From NCBI GenBank assembly GCA_027625915.1, contig JANTQA010000026.1, forward strand, positions 8,641,001 to 8,705,000: DNA of 64,000 nt, in the 5' to 3' direction. Below the pieces are notes generated by a model, which saw only the letters and a list, made by a program, of their open reading frames with translations, did no database searches and was not told where the DNA came from. The DNA is from Anaeramoeba flamelloides. Lineage: Eukaryota; Metamonada; Anaeramoebidae. Shown here piece by piece: positions 52,457 to 63,179 of this stretch. Numbering within the stretch: position 1 is the first letter of the stretch; each line of letters begins with the position of its first letter. A program made the position numbers and the translations under genes.

Positions 52457-52526
<70 letters not shown>
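52457..52526. repeat. Compound (TA)n(TG)n microsatellite
   Basis: Eight TA units followed by 27 TG units without interruption, ending TATGCATTTATATATA. Strong candidate for a length-variable marker and for Z-DNA formation. Confidence 0.95.
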
Positions 52527-52529
<3 letters not shown>

Positions 52530-52784
52530 CATTTATATATATTAATAAATAAATACTATCAAAACACAAAACAATTAGGTGAGCTGATCTAATTTGGAAT
52601 TTGTAAAAAAGATATTTTTTGACCACTTTTCTTTGCCAACAATTAATTTTTAAAAAAAAATATATAATTCTTTTTCTTATTGTTTAAAGAGTGAACATTT
52701 TTTCAATATTTTGAAACTGAAAAACTATTTTTGTTAATTTTGAAATTTTCAAAATAGAAAATCAAAGTATTAACCTGGTTTTAA

Positions 52785-52836
52785 ATGCAAAAACTCCCAC
52801 TTAAATGGGAAATCGTGAATTCTCATTTTTTCCAAG
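52785..52836 (+). other. Exon-like segment with strong donor
   Basis: ATG at 52785 reads MQKLPLKWEIVNSHFFQ and stops at a very good donor, CAAG|GTATGTAAG. No following exon was identified, so it may be the first exon of an unresolved plus-strand gene or chance. Confidence 0.25.
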
Positions 52837-53035
52837 GTATGTAAGGCAATTACCTTCTACCTGTTATAATTGTTTTGTAATTTTTATTTATATTTTTTTC
52901 ACATACCAGTTTTGAGAAGTATAATTTCAAAATGATTCGAGAACTTTTTCAACAAATAAAAAAATATAAAAACAAATGGAAGAAAAATAAGTATAAAAAT
53001 TTGAAAAAATGCTATTTTATAAGTATTTTGTGATT

Positions 53036-53218
53036 TTAAAACAACAATTGTACTGCTTGATATATATATATATAAACTAAAATTTCAAAATTTTCCACAC
53101 AGTTAAAACGGTCCAAGCAATCACAATGATACAATTTCATCAAAATAGGAGATAATTTTGATTTTTGTAAAAATATGAAAATCATTTTTTCATCTTTTAG
53201 TTTTTGTTTTCTGTTCAT
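53036..53218 (-). pseudogene. Possible Sac-domain phosphatase remnant
   Basis: The minus strand reads ...LYHCDCLDRFNCVENF. The Sac1-type phosphoinositide phosphatase signature is NC(I/M)DCLDRTN(V)VQ; here DCLDR and the following N are kept, but the catalytic Cys position holds His. Flanking residues do not extend the match, and the piece is short, so it is a decayed exon at best. Confidence 0.25.
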
Positions 53219-54433
53219 TTTTTGAATTATGTAACTTGTTTTGTTCGATCGAAAAAAAATTCAACAATTGATATCATGTTAATGAAGATTTATTCCAAAT
53301 AGAAGAACGCAAATAAAAATAGTTGATAGATATCTAACCATTTGATCCATCGATTATTTCTAATAGATTTTAAACAAATTTAGAATACATATTTTCGAAA
53401 TATTTATTTTACCCATCTCCAAAAATTCTAACACATACTGGTTTATTAGTATTGATAATTATTTATTTTTTGTTTTGTGAGTATTGTAATTTATAAAAAA
53501 GTTTTAACATCCAATTAGTAAATGGTTCTAATTTGGTATTTCTTCTAGAATAGATGAAATGGGATTTTTTTTTCAAAAATAGAATTTTGATGTGTTAAAA
53601 AATTTGAATTGGGGTTTTTATATATGTATATAAATGAAAACAAAAATATTAACAAAAATATTCACAATTAAAAGCGATGGATCTGATTCTAGAAACGATT
53701 TCAACCTTCACTTAATTCAAAAATATTTCTAATTTCGAAATGCAAGTTCAACTAATACCATAGAGATTCATAAACGACCTAACAGGTATTTTCTATTTTA
53801 TTATGGAAATTTATCAAAAAAAAAAAAACAACCCTCTTTTTTTGGTCTTTTTTATTTTATTCAAACAATCCTTTAATTGTCAAAACAAAAGAATAAACTT
53901 GGGAAAAGTTAACGATTTTTTTTTTTTTTCATTTTGTTAATATAAAGAAAAGCACTTCAATTTCAAATCAAAAGAATAATTAAAAAAATCAAACAACAAA
54001 CGGACAGTTTTAGTGTTAGCTTATTGAACGGAAAAAAGAATTATAGAATAATTTGAAACTAAAAGTCAGAATTGAGAATATAAAAAAAAGAAATATAAAA
54101 ACGAAAATAAAATAAGAATACCATAAAAATAAATTCAAGATAATTATTATTATCAAAGAAAAAAAAAAGCTGCTAGAAGAGATAAAAACTTGTTTTGGCA
54201 AAATTTTAAAAAAATTTTTATTTTCTATAAAATTTGTGTTTTTTTTTAAACATTTGTTTCCTATTTATAATATTTTCATTTGAATAGAATTTAATTCTAA
54301 ATAATTTAAAAAAAAAAATAATAATAAAATAGAAGAGAGTGAAGAAAAGGTGAAGAAAAGAAAAGAAAAGAAAAATAAATTTTCAAATTTTTGCTATCAT
54401 AAAGTAATAAGGGCTTTAATATAATTACAAATG
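53219..54433. other. 3' flank of importin alpha and spacer
   Basis: No gene recognised. The purine-rich tract near 54333-54373 (AAGAAAAG repeats) lies just past the importin alpha stop and will appear as a pyrimidine-rich 3' region in its transcript. Confidence 0.45.
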
Positions 54434-57400
54434 TTAGAATTCGTATATATCATTATCTACTATTTGTTCTTGTTCTTGGCCATAATGGTTCAAACTGTTT
54501 GAATTGTTATGTTCGTTGGGATATTGGTTTTCGTCTAGTGGGTCATCGTAGTCATCCTCGTCATCATCATCAGAAGAAGAAGTAGTTGTTGTTGAAGTTG
54601 AATTTGAATCATCAAAAAAATAGGTATAAAAAATTTTTTCTGCCAATTTGTAAATAGTTTTGCTGTGATGATCAATTAATTTCTCAATTCTTTCTGATCC
54701 GTTAAGGTTTTCAACCATTTGAACCACGGGGTTTTGTTGGCCACTCTTTTCGGCTTGTATTTCGCCAACTTGTAAAATTTTTTCAATTGCCTCAAGGCAT
54801 ATTTTTAAGATCCTTGTTCCATCAAATTTAAGAAAATAAATAAATTCGCTTAAACACCCTTTCTCAACAAAATAAATTATTTGGTCAACATTACTACCAT
54901 ATACGCCGTTACTGAGTACCCAGCATGCTTCTTGCCTAATAAGTTTATTAGCTTTTTTCATCATTTTGGATAAGGTTGGGATGATGTCAGAATCAATGAC
55001 TTGTTGGATTTGACTTTGTCTTCCTGCGGTAATATTCGATAACACCCAGCACGTTTCTCTTTTAATTTGGTTTCGGGGATGGTTGATTAATGGAATCAAT
55101 TGTTCCAGAATATCGGTATCTAATACAACTTGGGTTTGATCTGAATTGCCAGTAACAATGTTGCCTATTACCCTTAAAGCTGGTGTTTGGATTTTGGGGC
55201 TATTAAGTCTATTTTAATTCAAGAAAAATGGAATAAATAAAAACAAATGAAAAATTAAGCAAATTATATTTTTTTTGAAGAAGAAGAAGAAGAATCCACA
55301 CAATTAATACTTTGAAAAGAATTTAAGTATGATTAGAAATTTTGGTTTTTGTTAGAATTTTAGGCCACATTTATTGTTTATGAATAAAAGGTTGTTTCGT
55401 TATTTAATATTCCAAGAAAATTAATATATTGTAATTATGATTTGAATATCTTTAAATATGAATTAAATGTGATTTCAAAAAGTTTAAACCACTTTTTTTT
55501 TTTTTTTTTTTTTGAAAAAAATCAATAATATTTGTTTTTTTTTATCTACATATTTAAATCAAAAACAAACAGACAAACGATAACTCATATCTAAATAAAT
55601 AATCAATTTCAACTGATATCTTAAAAATCAAATTCCAAATTAATAATTAAAAACAAAATATTAAACAAAATAAAAAATGGTTTAAAATTGTTGAAACAAT
55701 CATTCCCCAAATTTTCTTTTGGAAAAAATTAAAAAAAAAGTAAAAAATCCTCTTTTATTCAATTAACAATTTAGATTTTTCATTTTATGAACAAAATCAA
55801 TTTTAAATATAATATTTAATCAATATCAAGAAACAAGTTGTTGGATCCAAATTAATAAAAAAGAAAAAAGAGAAAGGGGACAAAAGAAAAGAAAAGAAGG
55901 ATTTTACTTTAAAAATTGAACCATTTTAGGAATAACTCCTGCTTTAATAACAGAATCGATATTTATATCATTACCATTGGAAAGATAACTTAACCCCCAG
56001 CAAGAATCGGTTATTAATTGTTTGTTGTTTTTGTGAATTAACTCTGCAAAAACGGGTATTGCTTTTTTAACCTATACATTAGAAATAAATTATTAAAAAT
56101 AAATGTATAAGTTATTAAATAAGAAAAGTAGATCATAATAATAATGAGGAAATTAAATATCTTTTTTTGGATCCTACTCATTTTAATAATAATTATTTTT
56201 TTTTTTTTTTCAAAATTTAAGATTTAACTCTAAAGTAATTTCATAATTTTAAATAAAATAAAAAGATAATATAGTCATTTTAATAAAGTGTGACAAAAAA
56301 AAAACGTTTTCAAACGTTTCTATAAAATCGGTGACAAACTTCTGTTGAACTATTTTAAGATTTGTATTAAAAAATTTGTTGATCAAACTTTTGAAAAACG
56401 ACTTTACAAATTTAAAAAAAAAACATAATTTACTAATGTAATTTTTGTTTTTGTATTTCAAATAATTTAATTTTTAGATTATCATTCAGGTTAAAAAGTG
56501 AAACAGTTCAAAAAAATTTTCAACACGATTTTTAATTGGAATCATTAATAGAACCTGAAAACGAAAAGTAAAATCAATTAAAAGAAGAAACAAATTAACT
56601 TTAAAGAATAATTCATTATCTTATTTTAAATCAACCCAACAAAAGCAATTTAAATCTACTTTCATGTCAAAATTTTTGTTGTGGTTTAGGAGATCTCAAA
56701 AATAATCAATTTTTTCATCAAATTTTTAATAATAGATCGATCAAAGAAAAACCCATATCAAAAGATAGTATTAAAAAAACTGTTATTATATTGAATCCTT
56801 CAGTTTGTCTTTAATTATTTATTTTTTTTTTTATTAAGAGATCTCACTTTAAGTTTTCAGGCTCTATTAATATTCCCAATTAAAAACCGTGTTTAACTTT
56901 TTTTTCCCTGTTTCACTTTTTTCCCCAAATTGTTAGAATTTTTTTGTATGGATGAAAAAAGTTTACTTCGTAAATTGAGAATAAATATTTTAACAAATTA
57001 AAGAAAACAATATTAATAAATAAACGCAATAGAGTAATTTTTTTTTGTTAAAATAGTCGAACTTTTTGAAAAAATAATTTGAAGAAAAACAAAAAAAAAC
57101 AAAAAAGAAAAAGGAAAAGGAAAAAAAAACATAGACAAAGAAATAATTACTTTGGAGAATGGTGGCCTAGGTTTCCCTCTACATAAATTTGAAAGACACC
57201 AATTCGCATTTTGAATAATATCAAGATTTGATGAAGAGTTCTGAATCACATTAATTAGATTATCTATTATTCCATTCTGTTCAAGGATTAAATCACGATA
57301 TTCAACACAATCTCCAGAAACATTTCCAAGCGCCCAACAAGATTGTTCAAGAAGATCAGGATCTTCTGAATGTAATAATTGATTAAAAATTGGTACAATG

Positions 57401-60400
57401 CCTAAATCAACAACATATTCACATTCGTCATGATCACCACTACAAACATTTGAGATGATCCATGCCGATTCAAACTATACAATTAGAAATGGGTTTTTTT
57501 TTTTTTTTTTTTATTTCAAAGAAATTAAGATTAAAAATAATGAAAAAATAAGGAAAAATAATGATAATAATTAAGAAATTCAGTTTTGAAAGAAAAAAAA
57601 TATAAATTTTATTTTTAATGTTGAACAAACCAAATTATTAAAAAAAAAAAAAATTCAAAATAAATGAAACGAGAATCATCAAAAAATGTATCATATTTAA
57701 TATGTTAATTGGTTGATTTTATTTTAATGAAAGTAACTTTCCTATTTTGTAAAAAAGGGAAAAATAAATAAAAAGCCTTTTTAAACTTAAAGAGTAGAAA
57801 AAAAAGTTTTAATTTAATTTTTTAAATGGAAAAATATACTCTTTAAGTCTGAAAATTACTTTTGGATCAAGATTATTTAATATTTTAAAAACCAACTTGT
57901 TTTTAAACCATAAAATATAATAAGTGTAATTCGAATAAAAATACAAAGTAAAGTAAATACAAATAATTATAGCAAAGTTTGAATGCACTTGCTTTTAAAA
58001 TTGTATTTATTTTGAAAGTTGTAAGTTATAAATTATTTAGAATTAAGTGTTTTGTTTTGTTACAATAATATTTATTGTTCTATTATAGTATTTCTTTTAG
58101 AATTTATTAAATAATAATTTTTGTGTGTTTAAATTTTTGAATTGGGGTTTATTATTATATTAGTTTTGATGATTTTACAATTCAAATTTCAAATATTTAA
58201 TGAATATGAAAAAAATTTGAAAAATAAAGATTCAAAAAAAAAAAAAATATCTTTTGGGATTTCTCAGTAATTACTAATAAATCATAAAAGGTGTTGTGTT
58301 TCTTTTTTTTTTTTTTGGTTTTTCTTTTAAAGAATCTGAAATTTTTATCTACACATGCCAACAAAAATATATGAAATCCATGAAAATTCATTTAATTTTC
58401 ATACAATTTCATAAAAAGTTTTTTTGATTTGAAATTTCATATAAATTTCATCTAAAATTCATTCGAAAAAATAAAATGAAAATTATCTGAAATTTTTTTG
58501 AAGAGTTTTTCAAAAATTCATTTAATTTTCATTTAATTTCATTATTTTTTAAAAAATGAAATTTTAAGCTAATAAAATATGATTTTTTTAAACAATTCAT
58601 TTCATAATAAAATTTAAAATCTTTGAAAACGTATTTTATTCATATCAAAAAATTGACAGAAGTGGCCTAAAAGTCTTTAAAAGGTTTTTTTTTGGGTTAC
58701 TTATTAATTTTTTATTGCCTTCCATAATTATTAAAAATTTTAATAGTTTTTTTCATTTTTTCTTCTTTTACATTAATGAGTTTACTTTTGTTACTTTACT
58801 TTTTTTTTCTTTTATTTTAGTTTTAATTTAATTTTTTTTCTTTTCTTTTATTTGTTAATTATTTTTATTAATATATAGAAGAGTTCTAAATATAGTTTAA
58901 CAAGAAGCTGAAAAATAACAATAAAAAAAAACAAATCTAAAAAAAGAAAATAGAGTATGAATTAAAGAGTCAGTGCAAAAAGAAGATGATGATGAATAAA
59001 CCAATAAGAAGAAGATAATAACGAAAAATCCGAAATGTGAAAGTCGAATTTGTAGAAGAAAAAGGTAAAGAACAAGAAGAAAAAATCATAAGAAGAAGCA
59101 GAAAAAAAGAAGAAAAAAATAAAAAAAGAAGAAGAAAGAAAATCCATAATGTTTAGCTTGGGGATTTAACAAATCCTTATTTTTTACAAAATCTTTATTT
59201 ATTCCTAATTAGGACATTCTATTTTCTGTTGGTTCTTATCTCTATAAATAAAAAAAATAGCTGTCTAATTTTCATTTATTTTTCATTTATTTTCCATATA
59301 AAAATTTCCTTCAAAATTCCGTGTAACCTCCTTTGACAATTTCGATCAAAATTCATTGGAATTCATTAAAATATTCATTCAAAATTCATTACAATTTCAT
59401 TTTATTTTCATTAAAAATTCATTCAAAAATAGACAGAAATTCCACACTTTTTTGTTGTCATGTGTAGCTGAAGTATTGTGTATTCTATATTTTGAAATAA
59501 ATTACATAATGGTTACATAATAATGTCTTTTGGAAAAATTATGTGCAAAAAACTTTTTTAATAAAATCCTAAAAATAGTACTATTAAAGTTTGTTGATCT
59601 ATTTAATAAATATTTTTGAAAACATTTTTGTTACACTTTTTTGAAATTACTTTGTAAATCTTTCTTCCTCTTAAATTCATCACTACCCTCCTAAAAAAAT
59701 TTTTTTTTATTCTCTGAAAAAATAAAAAATGTTTAAAATGATGAAAAACTCGATAACGATTTATGTATTTTGTTCAAAGCTCCATTAAAGTTATTTTTAT
59801 CAAAGTAATTCTTTTTGTTCTATGGAATTTCCCAGCCAATGAAAATAATCATAAAATCTGGATATCTGAATGCAAAAAAAATCTAATTTTTCTAATAATT
59901 CAAAAAATATTGATATTTACAATATTATTTAAAAAAAGGATTCATCGAGTTTATTGGGCCTAGTGAATAATAAATATATTTTTGATGATTTAATAAAATT
60001 CCGAAATCCAAGAAATCAGGCAAGTGTCGCCAAGTGTTGTGGGACGCCGTCAAGTTCCGTGGGGTGCCTCGGTTTTTTTTAATTTGGAAAATAAAACGAA
60101 AATTAAATAAATTTTCTTTTAATTTTAAAAATTAAAAAAAACTAACAATATTCAAAGGGGTTTAGGAACACCATTACTTAAATAATATTAAAAAAAAAAA
60201 AAGGGGGGGATTCTTTTTGGGGGTATTTTAAAAAAGGTTAGACAAAAAAAATCGTTTTCCAAAGAATCTATAAAATAATGACAAAACTTCAGTAGGCCTA
60301 TTTTTATTAATATACTTGAATTGTTTTTTGGTCACACTTTTTTTCAAAATGTTTTGGAAATGTATTTTTTTGAATTCAAAGTTAATTTCACAAGTTTTTT

Positions 60401-61918
60401 TTCAATTTAAAATTGTTCAAATTGAATTTCAAAAAAAAAGATTTGAGAAAAAAAAAAATACTCAATTGTTCAAAAAATGTGATATTACATGTTTTATAAG
60501 TGTTACTCAAACAAATTCAAATATTTAACCAAATAGTCTGTGAAAAACATTTTTAAAAACTTCTATTCATCACTTTTTGAAAACGGCTATAATAATAAAA
60601 GGATAATTATATATTGACTGACAACACGAACAAAAGTCTTTATAATTCTTGTATATTCATTTCAATCTTTTTTATTGAAAAAAATAAATACTTTTATTGT
60701 TCCCTTTAATTTTATTTTTAAAACTCTTTGGAATTGTTTGTAAAGTTGTTTTAAAAAGCAGACTAACCAAAAAAGGAGAGAATAAAGTCCTGAAAAGTAT
60801 ATCTAATGAAGTAGTGTCGACGGATTTCAGGATACTTCTGAAAACTGTTTTTTGTCACACTTTTTTTAAAATAGATCCTCCCTTGCTTTTGGATTTTTAA
60901 AAAATAAAAAAAAAACAAAAAATTTTGGTCCTTTGAACAAAATAAAAACCAGATCACAAGAAAAGGTTTTTTTTGTTTTTGGATATTTGGATGGAAAGGT
61001 GACAACAAAAAAGATTTTTGACCACACACCCACCAAATAATCATAATTCAAAATAAAGACATAGCAATAAATGGATATTTGTTTAACAAATCTTTTTTGT
61101 AATATAACCAAGATTTGATGATGATCGAAATTGTTTGCAGTTGGAATTTTGATAAAAAAGGTGTTTTAATTCAAACCTTTTGTTCAAGGCAAAAAAAAAC
61201 AAAAATAAAAATTAAAAATAAGCAAAGAAAAAAAAAAGAATTAGCAAGAGCAAAATCAAAAATCAAAAAATTACTTGTAAGAAAGGATCGTCTCCTTTTT
61301 TTAAAAATTCAACAAATGTTGGTATAATTCGTGTTTGGAGAACCTCTCGAACCGGTGGATCTTCCTCAACACTAATCATTTTTCTGATTAATTGGGCACA
61401 AATGTGTACAGTCTCAAGATCTTCTGTTTGTACATTCTTGACTAAGTTTGATAATTCTTCAAGCTATTCACCAAAAATTACAAGAACAAGAAATAAAATT
61501 AAAAAAAAACAAATTTGTTTGGGATAATGTATGAATATTTTTGTAAAAAAAGAATTTGTTTGAGATCTTTCAATTTTGGTACTCAATTTGTTGAATACAA
61601 TTTTTAGTTTTTGTTTTTGGGATGGTGTGTCTCTTTGAAGAAAAGTTCTTAAAACTAATTTTAAAAAAATTTTTATAAATTAAACGAATAACGAATACTT
61701 ACTGATGGGATGTAATTTGTAATTTCTTTGTTTGAAGTACTTTGCCCTATTCTGTGTCCAGATTTGCTAATGTTTCTTCTTTTCATTAACCTTTCATCTC
61801 TTTTTGTTTTTGATAACTTGATAGTGTGCTCAACTCTTTTGCTTCGGGAGTGTGAGGGTGTGATTTTTTTTTTAAACTTTCCTTGTCTTCTTTTGAGTTT
61901 TTTTTGGAAGTAAGACAT
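54434..61918 (-). CDS. KPNA: Importin subunit alpha (karyopherin alpha)
   Basis: Complete in five exons whose phases all fit: 61918-61703, 61463-61275, 57474-57151, 56071-55908 and 55208-54434, giving about 555 residues. Exon 1 is the importin-beta-binding domain (FKKKITPSHSRSKRVEHTIK, KRDERLMKRRNI). Exons 2-5 hold the armadillo repeats with the NLS-groove Trp/Asn ladder: SAWIISNVCSGD, SCWALGNVSGD, NANWCLSNLCRGKPRPPF, SCWGLSYLSNG, TCWVLSNITAG, ACWVLSNGVYG. The acidic C-terminus follows KIENL-like NGSERIEKLIDHH. It carries classical NLS cargo with importin beta through nuclear pores. Introns are 239, 3,800, 1,079 and 699 bases; the two largest are filled with mobile repeats. Start chosen at the first ATG before the IBB. 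Confidence 0.95.
56283..56360 (+). repeat. Dispersed GTGTGACAAAAAA repeat, copy c
   Basis: GTGTGACAAAAAAAAAACG, TTTTCAAACGTTTCTATAAA and GACAAACTTCTGTTGAACTA, inside importin alpha intron 3. Same family as the copies at 20620, 22985, 59555 and 60238. Confidence 0.55.
56491..56927. mobile_element. MITE in importin alpha intron 3
   Basis: About 437 bp with ~75-bp inverted ends: GTGAAACAGTTCAAAA... CGATTTTTAATTGGAATCAT + TAATAGAACCTGAAAAC at the left, mirrored by GTTTTCAGGCTCTATTAATA + TTCCCAATTAAAAACCGTG and CCCTGTTTCACTTTTTT at the right. The core matches 23865-24010 in reverse, so both belong to one family. No ORF. Confidence 0.75.
58349..59467. mobile_element. 1.1-kb element with CTACACATG inverted ends
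   Basis: CTACACATGCCAACAAAAAT at the left and the complement of CTACACATGACAACAAAAAA at the right delimit 1,119 bp. Both subterminal regions (58375-58560 and 59270-59440) are packed with AATTCATT/AATGAATT-type short motifs, as is common for hAT- or CACTA-like non-autonomous elements. The interior has a GAA-rich stretch (58970-59155) and no transposase. No clear target duplication. It lies in importin alpha intron 2. Confidence 0.7.
59555..59650 (-). repeat. Dispersed GTGTGACAAAAAA repeat, copy d
   Basis: Inverted copy (ATAGTACTATTAAAGTTTGT, AAATATTTTTGAAAACATTT, TTGTTACACTTTTTTG) in importin alpha intron 2. Confidence 0.5.
59763..59963 (+). mobile_element. LINE 3' fragment in importin alpha intron 2
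   Basis: The plus strand reads VLWNFPANENNHKIWIS, matching FLWNCPAYENNLKIWIS at the knuckle of LINE copy 1 (8.6 kb). Only the last part of the ORF is present, and two knuckle residues have changed. A serial-hairpin repeat starts about 60 bases downstream. Confidence 0.6.
60020..60160. repeat. Serial-hairpin repeat, copy 6
   Basis: An extended GC-rich linker (GGCAAGTGTCGCCAAGTGTT, GTGGGACGCCGTCAAGTTCC, GTGGGGTGCCTCGG) followed by one B hairpin (TTTTTTTTAATTTGGAAAAT ... TTTTAAAAATTAAAAAAAAC). The linker repeats a CAAGTGTCGC-like phrase three times and is the most GC-rich 50 bases in the window outside genes. Confidence 0.7.
60238..60875. mobile_element. ~640-bp element with GTGTGACAAAAAA inverted ends
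   Basis: The left end reads GTTAGACAAAAAAAATCGTT + TTCCAAAGAATCTATAAAAT; the right end complements GTGTGACAAAAAACAGTTTT + CAGAAGTATC. This gives the dispersed GTGTGACAAAAAA repeat a two-ended form, so the solitary copies are probably decayed ends of the same family. No ORF of note. Confidence 0.5.
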
Positions 61919-62136
61919 TTAACAATAAATAAATTCTCAATTATTTCAATTATTAAAAAAAATGAGATTTTACAAAATTAAATTTGTGAGATTTTTTTTT
62001 TGTGAAACTAGTCTTTTCAAGTGAGTTTAATTATCTTTTAATTTGTTTCAAGACAGATTCAATAAATCCAAAAAAAATTTGCAAAAAAATAATCAAAAAT
62101 AACTTGGAATTTTTGTGAGGAAATCAGATACTCAAG
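61919..62136. other. Upstream region of importin alpha
   Basis: About 220 bases between importin alpha and a pseudogene fragment. A/T-run rich; presumably carries the promoter, but no element is recognised. Confidence 0.35.
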
Positions 62137-62436
62137 TTAAATGCCTGAAATACTCTCCATAGAAAATAAAAGTCTTTTATAAGCCAATTGGTTTTTGTTT
62201 TGTTTTACTTTCAAGAATTGATCTTCTAGAAGTTTCAGGAATTTGTGAATGAATTCTATTGCTTTATCAGATATGATTGAAAAATGAATTTTTTCAAATA
62301 AGGGTGTTATCAGAAGTTTTTTTGATTTCACAAAAAACAATTATTTTCTGAAATAATCTCTAAGAAGTGTAAAAGTAGCCTCATATCCAAGAGAAATTTA
62401 TACACTACTTGTATTATTCATAAAATTGGCTACTTT
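62137..62436 (-). pseudogene. Gene fragment with two in-frame TAA
   Basis: One minus-strand frame reads VANFMNNTSSV, TAA, ISLGYEATFTLLRDYFRK, TAA, then LFFVKSKKLLITPLFEKIHF..., AIEFIHKFLKLLEDQFLKVK... to ...FSMESISGI and a final stop. The helical, amphipathic pattern and mixed codons look like true protein. The two TAA are either disabling mutations or mark short unrecognised introns (a TTTCAG lies at the second). Parent family not recognised. Confidence 0.4.
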
Positions 62437-63179
62437 TTATTTTAATTGATATCGAATTATTTTTGTCAAAATAAGCCAAAAGAAAAGTTTAATCCATATT
62501 TAAAAATAAAAAGTTGTGTTTCTTTTTTTAGTGAAAACCTTTACATTAAATCATAAAATCAACCGATAATAAGAAAAAGTAAATATGATTATGATTTCAT
62601 TTAGTTGTATTATTCAAAAAATAATTCGAAAATTACTAAAGGATCAAATTCGAAAATTTATCTCAAAAAATTCTGTTAAAATTTTTGTAAATCAAAAAAA
62701 CAAAAAAATTTCAATCATCAAAAAAATAAAATTCTTTGAAATTTTTCAATTTTAAAAATCCAATTCCTAATATAAATTTTATATAAAAAAATCATGGGGT
62801 TTATCTTCAAAATCAATTTGAACTTATATCTATATTGTATTGTTAGCGAATTCTATGTTTCATTATATTAGAAAAAAAAAAAAAAAAAAGGCGGTATTTT
62901 ATTTTGAAAAACAAGCCAATAAGTTTTGGTAGGATTTTTTTTGATCAAAGGAGAAGAAAATGTTTCTTGAAAATTTTAAATCCATTATCAAAAAAAAAAA
63001 GTGGGGGGGGGGGGTCATGCATGATAACGATGCCATTTTGTGAATTTTCCAGGATTCAGAAAAATCCGACTAAAAATTTTGTGTTACTCAATTCTTTGAA
63101 ATTGTCAAAAAAAAATAAAGATTGTTGTCCTAGATTGATGAATATTCGTAAGAATGGGGCTAACATATAATTTTTGCTT
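62437..63179. other. Spacer with G run
   Basis: AT-rich; a 12-base G run at 63003-63014. 63045-63115 looks like a worn A-hairpin (CCAGGATTCAG..., TTACTCAATTCTTTGAAATT), so the serial-hairpin array to the right may once have started here. Confidence 0.4.

Larger units (their letters stand above)
57475..61274 (-). other. 3.8-kb importin alpha intron 2
   Basis: Bounded by GTAATT (61274) and TATAG (57475). From right to left on the gene it holds an inverted-end element, a serial hairpin, a LINE 3' fragment and a 1.1-kb element, each listed separately, plus homopolymer-rich DNA at 57480-58348 and 60870-61270. No exon of another gene is supported within it. Confidence 0.85.
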
